In this document: positions 1 to 8,816 of the stretch, piece by piece | Layout of the letters: each line of letters opens with the position of its first letter | How positions within the stretch are numbered: position 1 is the stretch's first letter | Source: Gottfriedia sp002574545 | Lineage (GTDB): Bacteria > Bacillota > Bacilli > Bacillales > Bacillaceae_G | Assembly (NCBI GenBank): GCA_052180195.1 | Contig: CP197469.1 | Direction: 5' to 3' (one strand) | Length of the DNA: 64,000 bases | Position numbers and translations under genes: made by a program | Notes under the pieces: generated by a model | Seen by the model: only the letters and a program-made list of their open reading frames with translations | What the model was told of the DNA's origin: nothing | Database searches by the model: none

Positions 1-1
1 C

Positions 2-337
2 TTAATAAATGCAAAAATTGTAATGTACAAAAACTCGGATTATAAAAAGTTACTAAAATTTACGAAAATGAATCCTAAAAATGTTGTGCTAAAAACAAAT
101 CGTAGTAGTTTACTTTTTGAATTAGTAAAAGAAAGTCAAGCCATCCTCTATTTACATGAATTTTCGATTCGAAATCGACCAATGGTCATAAACGGAGATA
201 TAAAAATAATACCGATGAAGGATGAAGAAATTTTTGATCTGGATTTTTGGTTAATTTATTTACAGACAAAACCATTATCACCTTTGGCAAAAGAATTTAT
301 TGAAGAATTAAAAAAACAATTTCATTTAAGTAATTAA
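2..337 (+). CDS. C-terminal fragment of a probable LysR-family regulator (cut by window edge)
   Basis: The reading frame is open from base 2, so this is the 3' end of a gene that begins outside the window; the ATG at 23 is probably internal. The last residues, PLSPLAKEFIEELKKQF, look like the usual end of a LysR substrate-binding domain, where a 'pls..a..fi..l' helix closes the protein. No helix-turn-helix is visible because the N-terminus is missing. A hairpin terminator follows directly. The LysR assignment rests on this short tail and is moderate; another alpha/beta effector-binding protein is possible. Confidence 0.5.
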   Translation, partial: LINAKIVMYKNSDYKKLLKFTKMNPKNVVLKTNRSSLLFELVKESQAILYLHEFSIRNRPMVINGDIKIIPMKDEEIFDLDFWLIYLQTKPLSPLAKEFIEELKKQFHLSN

Positions 338-384
338 AAAGATAGTGAAGCCAGGTTCTAAACTGACTACACTATCTTTTTCTT
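336..384. terminator. Bidirectional Rho-independent terminator
   Basis: An inverted repeat with arms AAAAGATAGTG and CACTATCTTTT encloses a loop of about 22 bases, with a T-run on both strands. It separates the LysR-like gene from the convergent germination operon, so it can serve both. Confidence 0.75.
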
Positions 385-387
385 TTC

Positions 388-1524
388 TTATTCCTCAAGT
401 TGAGACTCTTTTCCAATTGCACCTGTGCTTAAAATGGTTACTTTTATTTTAGGATGGATTTTAATTTTAGGGAACTCTTTATCCCAATTAAGTTTTCGCC
501 ATTTTTCAGGATGATGCTCTTTTAAATATCGACCAATTCCAAGGACATCACTATTAGCAAGTTGAATATCTTTTATAACTTCTTTTGCTCGCTTATTTAA
601 ATCTTTTTGAATAGTAGACTGAAGTTCTTCTTCCTTTAACATTTTAATTGTTGTCATTTCGTTTATTCTTACATTTACATTCATTTTTATCTTAACATCA
701 ATTTTATTCTTGGAAGTAGAAACTGATAATTTCCTTCTAGGTCTTATGATTTCATAGGAAACGGTATTAAATGGTTCTTTATATCTTTCGGGAAGTTTTG
801 TATTAAAATTACTAGTATTCCCGTATTGTCCCACCATCATTAAAAGAAGAGGGGATTGTTCGGCATCAATAAAATGACCAGTATATTGATCGTTATGTAT
901 TAAGCCAGCACCAATAACTTCTACATGATTAGTCGGTGTAACATCAACTACAGGTAAGGTAAAGTCTATACCTGTTTCGGAAGCAATTGTGAAAATATTA
1001 AATAGTTGCATTTTTTGAGTCAGTGAGGTTGCTTCAGCATTTTTAATTGTATCTTTTAAAGTAAACGATAAAGGCTTAGTTCCGAGCGTTTTTATTGCTA
1101 ATACATTTTTTGCAGGCTGTTTATTTGTTATTGCGACTGATACGTTTAGATTTGAGAATGTTCTACGCCTAAATGTACTTAAAATATCGATAAATTTTGT
1201 TTTGGAAAATTCTTCACCTAATAATAAAACTCTAGTTTTTGAGGTAGTTATATCACCAGGTAAAAATGATTGGATTCCCATTCCAGCATGGGAAACCGAA
1301 TCCCTTACCGAGTTAACCGACTCAGTTTTGAATTCAAAAACGCCAGCTCCTTTACCGATAATGTCTAGTATTAATGCGTTAACTTCAATTTTTTTATCTT
1401 GATTTAAATCAAAACTAATCCCATTTACTAACGTTTTATCAGTAATTGTTCTTGAATCCCAGCAACCACTAACTAATAAAAGTGATAGAAGTAAATAAAT
1501 AACTTTAAATGCCTTACGCTTCAA
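388..1524 (-). CDS. Ger(x)C family spore germination lipoprotein (GerAC type), receptor 1
   Basis: C subunit of a GerA-type germinant receptor, a lipoprotein on the outer face of the spore inner membrane. The signal peptide ends in the lipobox LVSGCW with the acylated Cys at about residue 21, and the mature start CWDSRTITD is typical of GerAC proteins. At 378 aa it has the normal family length. The start is TTG and overlaps the gerB stop by four bases (TTGA), preceded by a G-rich AGGGGG ribosome binding site, which indicates translational coupling. It is the last gene of the gerA-gerB-gerC operon. The germinant cannot be predicted from sequence. Confidence 0.93.
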   Translation of the reverse strand: MKRKAFKVIYLLLSLLLVSGCWDSRTITDKTLVNGISFDLNQDKKIEVNALILDIIGKGAGVFEFKTESVNSVRDSVSHAGMGIQSFLPGDITTSKTRVLLLGEEFSKTKFIDILSTFRRRTFSNLNVSVAITNKQPAKNVLAIKTLGTKPLSFTLKDTIKNAEATSLTQKMQLFNIFTIASETGIDFTLPVVDVTPTNHVEVIGAGLIHNDQYTGHFIDAEQSPLLLMMVGQYGNTSNFNTKLPERYKEPFNTVSYEIIRPRRKLSVSTSKNKIDVKIKMNVNVRINEMTTIKMLKEEELQSTIQKDLNKRAKEVIKDIQLANSDVLGIGRYLKEHHPEKWRKLNWDKEFPKIKIHPKIKVTILSTGAIGKESQLEE

Positions 1525-2591
1525 TTTATTAGCCCCCTAACTTTATTAATTAGGAACAAAAGAAATGGAATAATGATAATGAAAATTGGGTCCAAATAAC
1601 TTCCAAAATTAACGATTGTTTCTCTTTTTATAACATTTAGAGAGATTAAAGGGTAAAAGGCAAAAATTAATAAAATAATAAAAAACAAAATACTTTTTCT
1701 ATTTTTAACAATTAAAGATAAACGATTATGAACATCCTTACTAACGATATAAATATAACTAACTACTGTAGCACAAATGACAATAGTCCATAAACTTAAA
1801 AAGATTGTATCTAAACTTTCAATCATTTTTGAGTTATATGTTTTAAAAATATAAAGAATTGGATCTATGATAAAACCATTTTCTTTATTGCTTAATCTGA
1901 TATAGGACGTGAAAATGATAAAGGTATAAAAGATTGTCGTAAAAATATTGGCGAATGTTAAAGTAAATAATTTCTTTTTTGTATCTTGAAAGCTTGGTGC
2001 CAAAAATAGAAAGATTTCAAAACCTAACATTTCCAGAAATGATGAATATCCACCTGAGCCAATCTTTTTAATAGGAGAGTGACCTATAGGCAATATTCTT
2101 CCAACATGTACATTATCATAGGCAGATAATAGGAATAAAATAAAGATGAGAAAAATAAAAGTACAAAGTACATAAGTTCTAGCAATTGTTAGAATGTCAT
2201 TTTTCGCAACAATATAAGCTGTAAATAAAAATAAAATGAGTATAAGCCAAGAGGGGCTTTTTGGAAAAATCCAAATGGTAATAATATCGGAAAATCTCAT
2301 AGAAACTACGAGCACAACATACAAAAAATAGATGAAATAACAAATATTTATACATGTTCCTATAAATGGATTCGTAATTAGTTTTGTATAGTCGGTAAAG
2401 CTTTTGGTAGGAAATTTTTTATATAAACTATAATAAATTAAGATTATGATTTGAACAATTACGCCACCTATAATAGTAGAAATCCAACCATCATGGCCTG
2501 AAATTTTATACATAGTATATGGATAGCTTGTAATGGCGACGCCGAATTGGGTGAAAATAATTAAATAGAATAATTGTTTATTATTAATCAT
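1521..2591 (-). CDS. GerAB/YndE-type germination permease, receptor 1
   Basis: B subunit of the germinant receptor, a member of the amino acid permease (APC) superfamily thought to bind the germinant. About ten hydrophobic segments fill the 356 aa. The N-terminal segment FTQFGVAITSYPYTMYKISG and the following GHDGWISTIIGG match the conserved TM1-TM2 region of GerAB proteins. Start and stop both overlap neighbours by four bases (ATGA with gerA, TTGA with gerC), so the three subunits are translationally coupled. The ribosome binding site AAGGAG lies inside the end of gerA. Confidence 0.93.
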   Translation of the reverse strand: MINNKQLFYLIIFTQFGVAITSYPYTMYKISGHDGWISTIIGGVIVQIIILIYYSLYKKFPTKSFTDYTKLITNPFIGTCINICYFIYFLYVVLVVSMRFSDIITIWIFPKSPSWLILILFLFTAYIVAKNDILTIARTYVLCTFIFLIFILFLLSAYDNVHVGRILPIGHSPIKKIGSGGYSSFLEMLGFEIFLFLAPSFQDTKKKLFTLTFANIFTTIFYTFIIFTSYIRLSNKENGFIIDPILYIFKTYNSKMIESLDTIFLSLWTIVICATVVSYIYIVSKDVHNRLSLIVKNRKSILFFIILLIFAFYPLISLNVIKRETIVNFGSYLDPIFIIIIPFLLFLINKVRGLIN

Positions 2592-3970
2592 GATGATTTC
2601 TCCTTCTTATTTTTTATAAGAACAAATTCAGAGAAACCTGGATTTTCCACATATCGATAACTAAATGCTCTAATTTTCGATAGGTGAGCAAAAATCATAA
2701 AGAGGCCTAAGCTAATACCAATAAAACCAAAAATGGAAGCAAGAACTAAAAGCGGTATGCCCATAATTCGTGCCGCAACTGACATTTCCTTTGATGGAAG
2801 TGAGAACGATGCAACGGCAGTGACAGCAATCACAACGACCATAGAATTTGAAATTAAATTCGTTTGTACAATAGCAGTCCCAATTACAATCGCTCCGACA
2901 GTACCGATTGTTGCCCCAATCGGATTTGGAAGTCTTAAAGCCGCTTCCTTTAATAACTCTAATATGATAATCATCGAAAAGGCTTCAATTAATGGTGGTA
3001 GTGGTACATTTTCAATAGATAGTTTTAAAGTATAAAAAATAGAAACTGGTAAAATATTTGAATGATAAGTTGTAACTGCAATATAAATTGAAGGTAATAA
3101 GACTGCTATCCAAAATGCGAAAATTCTTAAACAATAAAAAAATACCCCAAAAAGCCAACGGAAATTATAATCATCTACAGCTCGAAAATAACCATAAATA
3201 TCATAAGGAAATAATAATGCACTAGGGTCATTATCTAGCATAATGGCAGGTTTTCCAGATAATAAATGACGAACTGTACGATCAGGTCTTTCAGTATACA
3301 TTACTTGTGGAAATGGTGAAGAGGGATATTCTTCTATAATGTTTTGAATATGCACAGACTCAATCATTCTTTGAGGTTCAACTTTTCCACTTGACTCAAG
3401 CGTTTTGATTTTCTGTTCAATTGTTTCAATCATTGAATGAGGAGTAATATCGTTTAAATAAATAATGCAAAGCGTCACAGGGTATTTTTTACCTACTGTC
3501 ATATTTTTAATGATTAATTCTTTCGTACGTAATCTTTTACGAATTAACGTTAAATTGATATTAAGACTCTCAACAAAACTGTCATGAGGACCTAATGTTA
3601 TCGTTTCAGAAACGGTTTCTGATATTGAACGATCGCTATTATTACTAGGTGCAGAATAGGACTTTGCTTGATTCTTATTATGATCATTAAAAATAATAAC
3701 ATTTCCAGAAAGAATAGCTTGTATACATTCATCAAGTGAACGTACATCATTAGAATCTAATATCGTTGTGATGATTCGAGATGAATGATCTTTTGAAACT
3801 ATCCGTTCTAATATATGTGTTTGAATTATCTCTGAATCGATCATAGTATCTAGATAACATAAATGAAGAGTTACTTCTCCAATTGAATATTTTTTATATT
3901 TAAAATCTGAACTTGTATGAAATGCGTTTTGTACTTCTTCAAGTATGGAGGTTTTTTCATTTACTTCCAA
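2588..3970 (-). CDS. GerA family spore germination protein (GerAA type), receptor 1
   Basis: A subunit of a GerA receptor; these form oligomeric ion channels that open on germinant binding. The 460 aa comprise a soluble N-terminal region of about 250 residues, then a membrane region of five or so helices. Family signatures seen are SERPDR-like YTERPDRTVRHLLSGKPAIM, RLPNPIGATIG and SKIRAFSYRY near the end. The start codon is TTG with AAGGAG nine bases upstream; no ATG is better placed. First gene of the operon. A 61-aa frame directly upstream overlaps the ribosome binding site and looks spurious. Confidence 0.93.
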   Translation of the reverse strand: MEVNEKTSILEEVQNAFHTSSDFKYKKYSIGEVTLHLCYLDTMIDSEIIQTHILERIVSKDHSSRIITTILDSNDVRSLDECIQAILSGNVIIFNDHNKNQAKSYSAPSNNSDRSISETVSETITLGPHDSFVESLNINLTLIRKRLRTKELIIKNMTVGKKYPVTLCIIYLNDITPHSMIETIEQKIKTLESSGKVEPQRMIESVHIQNIIEEYPSSPFPQVMYTERPDRTVRHLLSGKPAIMLDNDPSALLFPYDIYGYFRAVDDYNFRWLFGVFFYCLRIFAFWIAVLLPSIYIAVTTYHSNILPVSIFYTLKLSIENVPLPPLIEAFSMIIILELLKEAALRLPNPIGATIGTVGAIVIGTAIVQTNLISNSMVVVIAVTAVASFSLPSKEMSVAARIMGIPLLVLASIFGFIGISLGLFMIFAHLSKIRAFSYRYVENPGFSEFVLIKNKKEKSS

Positions 3971-4230
3971 TTAAACCAACTCCTTAAAAACTCCGCAAAG
4001 AATATAAGTATTATTCCCTGAATTAAATTGGATATGTATGGAAATTAAACCTGAAATTAACAAAGGTTCCCTTAAATCTAATTTATAAAGTAGCCTTGAT
4101 TCACTAATCCGTGCATTTTTTTTGTTTTCGAAACATAAATTTCTAAAGTATCTCATATAAACGAAATTTAAACGTTTCTTCCATTGTCATTCATACAAAT
4201 GTTTTATTGAAAAGGGGTTGAGAAAACATC

Positions 4231-6549
4231 ATGCATATCATAGGAAAAGGAATACCCCGCAAAGAGTCCTTCGAAAAAGTGACAGGTTATGCTAAATATA
4301 CAGATGACTTTGAAACAAGTGATATGCTTCATGCCCATCTAGTCACAAGTCCATATGCGCATGCGATTATTAAAAGTATAGATGCTACTGAAGCTCAAGG
4401 CGTTCAAGGAGTACAGAAAATAGTATTTGGTGAAAATCTACCTTTAACAGGGGAAGGAGTTCTTGATCGTTACCCAATTGCTTTTGATCGGGTTCGTTTT
4501 TTTGGTGAAGTAGTTGCAGTCGTAGTTGCTGACACTCCTCATGCTGCACAGCAAGCGGGTAATCTAGTAAAAGTAGAGTATGAGCTACTACCAGTCGTTA
4601 ACTCACCTTCTGAAGCACTTAAACAAAATGCTCCTCTTTTACACCCTAAACTAGGAGAGTATGAAAAAACGGAAGGGGTTTATCCAGAGCCAGGTACAAA
4701 TATTGCTACAAGAATTAAAATTCGAAAAGGCGATTTTAACAAAGGCTGGAGAGAAAGTGAAGTAATGGTTGATGAGAGTTTTGCATTTCGACCATCTGAC
4801 CATGCTGCGATGGAGACAAGATGCTCATTTGCACAAATTCATCACGATGGCACGATTGAGATTACTACGTCTTCACAATGCCCATTTATGGTTAAAGGCT
4901 TAATTGGAGAGTATTTTGACATTAAACCTGGAAAAGTTATTGTTAATACCCCTTTTGTAGGTGGGGGCTACGGTGGAAAAGGGGCAGTCCAGTTAGAGCT
5001 TTTAGCCTTTATTGCTTCACGAGCTGTAAATGGTAGACTAGTAAAAATATATAACACTCGTGAAAATGATATGCTTTCATCTCCAGGACATATCGGACTT
5101 GAGGCAAATGTAAAACTAGGATGTACAAAAGAGGGAATGCTCAAGGTTGCAGAGATTCAATATTTATGGGATGGGGGAGCATATGCAGACAAATCAATTG
5201 ATTTAGCAAGAGCTGGTGCAGTTGATTGTACTGGACCTTACAACATCGAAAATATTTGGTGTGATTCTTTTTGTATGTATACAAATCATCCATACCCAGC
5301 ACCTTTTAGAGGGTTTAGTCATTCAGAAGTACATTTTGCATTTGAGCGAGCAATGGATATGCTTGCTAGAAAATTAAATATGGATCCAATTGAATTAAGA
5401 GAAAAGAACGCAATTAAACCGGGGGATCAAACTCCTACACAAGTTACATTAAATTCTAGTACAGTTGGAAATCTACCAGAATGTATCGAAAAAATGAAAG
5501 AATTAATCAATTGGCAGGAAGGTCAAGTTATTGACTTAGGAAATCATAAAGTAAGAGCAAAAGGAATAAGTTGTTCATGGAAAACTTCTACAATTACACC
5601 AAATGCAAGCTCAGGCGTAATATTGATCTATAACGCGGATGGTAGTATCAATTTAATTTCTGGAGTTGTAGAGATTGGTCAAGGTACAAAAACAATTCTT
5701 GCTCAAATGTTAGCAGAAATTCTGAAAATGGACATAGAAGATATACATGTTCAAATGAAGATTAACACATTATATACACCTGAGCATTGGAAAACTGTAG
5801 CTAGTAGAGGGACATTCATGGCCGGAAGAGCTTTGCTAGCAGCTGCTGAAGATTTAATGATACAATTAAAAGATTTAGCTTCTTTTATATTACGTGCACC
5901 CGTTGAAGATTTAGAAGTAGGTTATGGAAAAGTGTTTTTAAGGAGTGAACCTACTAAAAATATACCGATAAAAGATATTGCTTATGGATATACATTTCCA
6001 AATGGAAATTCAATTGGTGGACAAATAATCGGTAGGGGACACTATATTTTAACGGGTTTAACAAAAATTAATCGAGAAACAGGTGCTGGAAAACCAGGAC
6101 CAGAGTGGTCGGTTTGTGCACACGGAGTAGAAGTAGAATTAGATACAAAAACATATGAATATAGGATTCTAAAAGCTGTTACAGCTGTTGATATCGGCAA
6201 AGTACTTAACATTAAAACTGCAACTGGCCAAGTGAAAGGCGCAATGAGCATGGGATTATCTTTTGCAGGAAGAGAAACCTTTTATTTTGATGCGCAAGGG
6301 AAGGTGCTTAATCCGCAATTACGAACTTATCGGCCAATTCGGTTTGGAGAGAACCCTAAATATGAAGTAGCGTTTGTTGAAACACCACAAGTAGATGCCG
6401 TTTTTGGTGCACGAGGAGTAGGTGAACATGGATTATTAGGAATGCCAGCCGCTCTTGGAAATTGCCTTTCTACCGCATTATCTGTAAATGTCAATCATTT
6501 ACCAATTATCCCTGAACTACTATGGAAAGTAAAAGAAGGTGGGATATAG
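4231..6549 (+). CDS. Molybdopterin-binding subunit of a xanthine dehydrogenase-family hydroxylase
   Basis: Large catalytic subunit of a molybdenum hydroxylase. It binds the molybdenum cofactor and hydroxylates a heterocycle or aldehyde using water. The 772 aa match the stand-alone large subunit of three-subunit enzymes such as B. subtilis PucD. Visible are the N-terminal GKGIPRKESFEKVTGYAKYTDD, the cofactor glycine loop PFVGGGYGGKG, the arginine loop PAPFRGFSHSEV, the VEIGQGTKT loop and the catalytic glutamate in GVGEHGLLG (about E732). First gene of a large-FAD-2Fe2S operon with overlapping genes. The substrate is unknown; no purine genes, XdhC or cofactor synthesis genes lie nearby. Confidence 0.9.
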   Translation: MHIIGKGIPRKESFEKVTGYAKYTDDFETSDMLHAHLVTSPYAHAIIKSIDATEAQGVQGVQKIVFGENLPLTGEGVLDRYPIAFDRVRFFGEVVAVVVADTPHAAQQAGNLVKVEYELLPVVNSPSEALKQNAPLLHPKLGEYEKTEGVYPEPGTNIATRIKIRKGDFNKGWRESEVMVDESFAFRPSDHAAMETRCSFAQIHHDGTIEITTSSQCPFMVKGLIGEYFDIKPGKVIVNTPFVGGGYGGKGAVQLELLAFIASRAVNGRLVKIYNTRENDMLSSPGHIGLEANVKLGCTKEGMLKVAEIQYLWDGGAYADKSIDLARAGAVDCTGPYNIENIWCDSFCMYTNHPYPAPFRGFSHSEVHFAFERAMDMLARKLNMDPIELREKNAIKPGDQTPTQVTLNSSTVGNLPECIEKMKELINWQEGQVIDLGNHKVRAKGISCSWKTSTITPNASSGVILIYNADGSINLISGVVEIGQGTKTILAQMLAEILKMDIEDIHVQMKINTLYTPEHWKTVASRGTFMAGRALLAAAEDLMIQLKDLASFILRAPVEDLEVGYGKVFLRSEPTKNIPIKDIAYGYTFPNGNSIGGQIIGRGHYILTGLTKINRETGAGKPGPEWSVCAHGVEVELDTKTYEYRILKAVTAVDIGKVLNIKTATGQVKGAMSMGLSFAGRETFYFDAQGKVLNPQLRTYRPIRFGENPKYEVAFVETPQVDAVFGARGVGEHGLLGMPAALGNCLSTALSVNVNHLPIIPELLWKVKEGGI

Positions 6550-6550
6550 A

Positions 6551-7384
6551 TTGTTATCTTCTAATATAGAATACTTTAAACCAGCGACTATTAAAGAAGC
6601 ATTGGAGCTATTTTATTTTTTAAAAGCTAATAATAAACGGCCAATTTATTATAGTGGTGGTACGGAAATCTTAACATTAGGTCGTTTAAACTTGGTCGAA
6701 ACAGATTCACTAATCGATATTAAAGATCTAAAAGAGTGCCAATTGTTAGAAGTTAATCAGGACTACTTAATAACTGGTGCCTCTATTACACTTACTGAAA
6801 TAGAAGAGAAAAACCTATTTCCATTACTCTCTAAAACGTCTATGGAAATTGCTGATCGAACTGCTAGAAATAAAATTACCTTAGGTGGAAACTTATGTGG
6901 TCAAATTTTTTACCGGGAAGCAATTTTACCATTCCTTCTTTGTGATAGCCAAGTGATTGTTGCCGGATACAATGGTTTAGAGGCTTTTCCAATCGAACAA
7001 ATCTTCAATCAAACTCTACAACTCCAAGACGGACAACTTCTAATCCAACTTGTAACAGAAAAGAAATATATGAATCTCCCAAATATGAGCATTAAAATAC
7101 GTCAGCAATGGGATACGGGTTATCCATTACTGACGATCGCTTCGATTAAATTGGATAATCAATTACGTTTTGCTTTTAGTGGACTATGTCCTTTTCCATT
7201 TCGTTCAAAGCAAATGGAAACTGAACTAAATAATACGAACTCAAGTGTAGAAGAAAGAATCCAAAAAGCCATTCAATTTATTCCAGGTGAAATACTTGAT
7301 GATGTTGAAGGTTCAAAAGAGTATAGATTATTTGTACTAAAAAACACATTAGAAAAGATCATGATTGAAATGGAGGGAAGGTAA
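6551..7384 (+). CDS. FAD-binding subunit of the molybdenum hydroxylase
   Basis: Medium subunit that carries FAD and passes electrons to the final acceptor; compare PucC and CoxM. The PCMH-type FAD-binding fold is shown by YYSGGTEILTLG near residues 35-45 and the TLGGNLCGQIF loop near 115-125. I chose TTG at 6551 because AAGGTGGG sits eight bases before it and the protein then begins LLSSNIEYFKPATIKEALE, as family members do. An in-frame GTG at 6539 would add four residues and lies inside that ribosome binding site. It ends in TAATG, sharing one base with the next gene. Confidence 0.85.
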   Translation: MLSSNIEYFKPATIKEALELFYFLKANNKRPIYYSGGTEILTLGRLNLVETDSLIDIKDLKECQLLEVNQDYLITGASITLTEIEEKNLFPLLSKTSMEIADRTARNKITLGGNLCGQIFYREAILPFLLCDSQVIVAGYNGLEAFPIEQIFNQTLQLQDGQLLIQLVTEKKYMNLPNMSIKIRQQWDTGYPLLTIASIKLDNQLRFAFSGLCPFPFRSKQMETELNNTNSSVEERIQKAIQFIPGEILDDVEGSKEYRLFVLKNTLEKIMIEMEGR

Positions 7385-7887
7385 TGGACCAGACTCCAAG
7401 CAAAAAATTAAGTGTTTCTTTCAGTATTAATGATGAAATTCGACAAGTGGAGATCCATCCAGCGGATACACTCCTTTTCGTGCTACGAAAAAAGCTCGGT
7501 CTCACGGGTGCAAAGCCAGGTTGCCTAAATGGAGATTGTGGGGCTTGTTCAGTTGTAGTAAATGATACAGTATATAAATCGTGTATAATGCTTGCCATCG
7601 AAGCAGTTGGTCAAAAAATAACAACAATTGAAGGGTTAAAAGATTCACCTATCCAAAAAGCATTTGTTGAAAATTTTGCGTTTCAATGTGGGTATTGTAC
7701 TCCAGGATTCATCATGAATTGTCATTCCCTTTTAATGAATCACCCAAATCCAACATATGAAACGATGAAAAAATGGTTATCTTCTAATATTTGTAGATGC
7801 ACATGCTATGAAGAAATTGAAGAAGCTGTTTTATCTGTTATCGAGAATAGGGAAAAACCAGTAACTTATGAAACAAAAAAAGGATGA
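7384..7887 (+). CDS. 2Fe-2S subunit of the molybdenum hydroxylase
   Basis: Small iron-sulfur subunit that relays electrons from molybdopterin to FAD. The plant-ferredoxin-like cluster ligands are C47, C52, C55 and C67 (GCLNGDCGACSVVVN...KSC). The second helical-domain cluster uses C102 and C105 (CGYC) with C137 and C139 (CRC). All eight expected cysteines are present, so the subunit looks functional. The 167-aa length is typical. GGAGG lies before the ATG, which overlaps the previous stop. No clear terminator separates it from the convergent small genes. Confidence 0.92.
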   Translation: MDQTPSKKLSVSFSINDEIRQVEIHPADTLLFVLRKKLGLTGAKPGCLNGDCGACSVVVNDTVYKSCIMLAIEAVGQKITTIEGLKDSPIQKAFVENFAFQCGYCTPGFIMNCHSLLMNHPNPTYETMKKWLSSNICRCTCYEEIEEAVLSVIENREKPVTYETKKG

Positions 7888-7903
7888 ATAGATATTTACT
7901 TAA

Positions 7904-8026
7904 TTACTGAGTTGAGTCATTAGATTTTCGTTGTGTAAAGAAGAAAATAAACGAAATGACAGAAATTGCCATAAGAAAAACTTGGGTATCTGTAGGTTTT
8001 ACTGTAGGGAGATCTGTTAAAGACAT
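7904..8026 (-). CDS. Small 40-aa membrane protein of unknown function
   Basis: A short frame begins MSLTDLPTVKPTDTQ, continues with one hydrophobic helix (VFLMAISVISFIFFF), then a basic and polar tail TQRKSNDSTQ. AAAGGA lies nine bases before the ATG. It starts 13 bases after the stop of the 145-aa gene at 8040-8477 and is probably cotranscribed with it. The layout of polar N-terminus, one membrane helix and positive tail would suit a small single-pass protein. I do not recognise the family. Confidence 0.55.
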   Translation of the reverse strand: MSLTDLPTVKPTDTQVFLMAISVISFIFFFTQRKSNDSTQ

Positions 8027-8039
8027 AATCACCATTCCT

Positions 8040-8477
8040 TTATTTACTAAAGATTCGTGGATCAATATCAAAATGTTTCGAAATAATTTTTTTACAAAAG
8101 TAATACGTTTTTTTTAGAAAAGGAAGTGTTGGTTCGCTAACTGGCGCACCAAAAATAGGACCACTTACATTGAGTGTGAATCTACCGGGTCCTATAACAG
8201 AGCTTACAACACGAATTTCATCAATTATTAGTAAAATAGCAAGCATTATATCGATTACATCAATGAGAGTATTTGTAAATTGGTCTCCATATTTACTTTC
8301 TATACGTTCTCTACCTAATAAGGGTCCACTTAGAGAAAGACTAAATTCACCTGACGTTACAAAAGCGCCTATTAGCGTAATTTGACCAGTTAATAATAAT
8401 GCTGCAGTGGCGACATTTAAATCTCTTTGAAGTGTAGCGATAATACGGAGGTCATCTTTAATCTTAAAGTTATTCAT
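8040..8477 (-). CDS. Unknown 145-aa protein with an internal duplication
   Basis: I do not recognise this protein. It has two related halves: GEFSLSLSGPLLG in the first is matched by GRFTLNVSGPIFG in the second. Each is preceded by a hydrophobic stretch (AALLLTGQITLIGAFVTS; MLAILLIIDEIRVVSSVIG). The duplicated unit is about 33 residues, separated by about 60. The C-terminal tail is basic and polar. AAGGGTG precedes the ATG. It is the first gene of a two-gene minus-strand unit with the 40-aa membrane protein. The hydrophobic segments are short for true transmembrane helices, so a peripheral or spore-surface protein is possible, but nothing proves that. Confidence 0.7.
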   Translation of the reverse strand: MNNFKIKDDLRIIATLQRDLNVATAALLLTGQITLIGAFVTSGEFSLSLSGPLLGRERIESKYGDQFTNTLIDVIDIMLAILLIIDEIRVVSSVIGPGRFTLNVSGPIFGAPVSEPTLPFLKKTYYFCKKIISKHFDIDPRIFSK

Positions 8478-8568
8478 AGCATCACACCCTTATGGCTATA
8501 GTATTCACCAAGTGCCCAAGTGTGATTGAAATGGGAAGAGGAACAAATATTGACAAAAAGTTCAATTA

Positions 8569-8606
8569 AAAGGTGCAGCTTGACATAATTGTTTAGCTGC
8601 ATCTTT
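8569..8606. terminator. Hairpin without an obvious gene (8478-8816 gap)
   Basis: Arms GTGCAGCT and AGCTGCATC flank a 14-base loop and are followed by a short T-rich stretch. The gap from 8478 to 8816 holds no convincing gene, only this hairpin and the one at 8728. The hairpin could end an unseen small transcript or act as a transcriptional insulator. Confidence 0.4.
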
Positions 8607-8727
8607 ATTTTTCGTAGTAGAATTGGTAAAATATAAAGTGGCGCTTTTAAACATCAAGAATTTGTTAAATGAAAATTCATAATTGAAGATTTATTAAATA
8701 AAAATGAGAAGAGAAGCAATATTTTTG

Positions 8728-8757
8728 AACCACTTCCTTTGGGATGTGGTTTTTTAT
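8728..8757 (+). terminator. Terminator-like hairpin
   Basis: AACCACTTCC and GGATGTGGTT pair with one mismatch across a four-base loop, followed by TTTTTTAT. This is a good plus-strand terminator shape, but no plus-strand gene lies immediately upstream. Confidence 0.5.
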
Positions 8758-8816
8758 CAAAAAAATTAAGATTTCCATACTACTCGAGCAAAATAACTAA
8801 GTGAGGAGGTTGTGGA

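Noticed and set aside
3971..4156. 61-aa minus-strand frame directly upstream of gerA of receptor 1
   Set aside because: It has no ribosome binding site, covers the gerA Shine-Dalgarno sequence and has no family features or membrane helix, unlike the small ORF before receptor 2.
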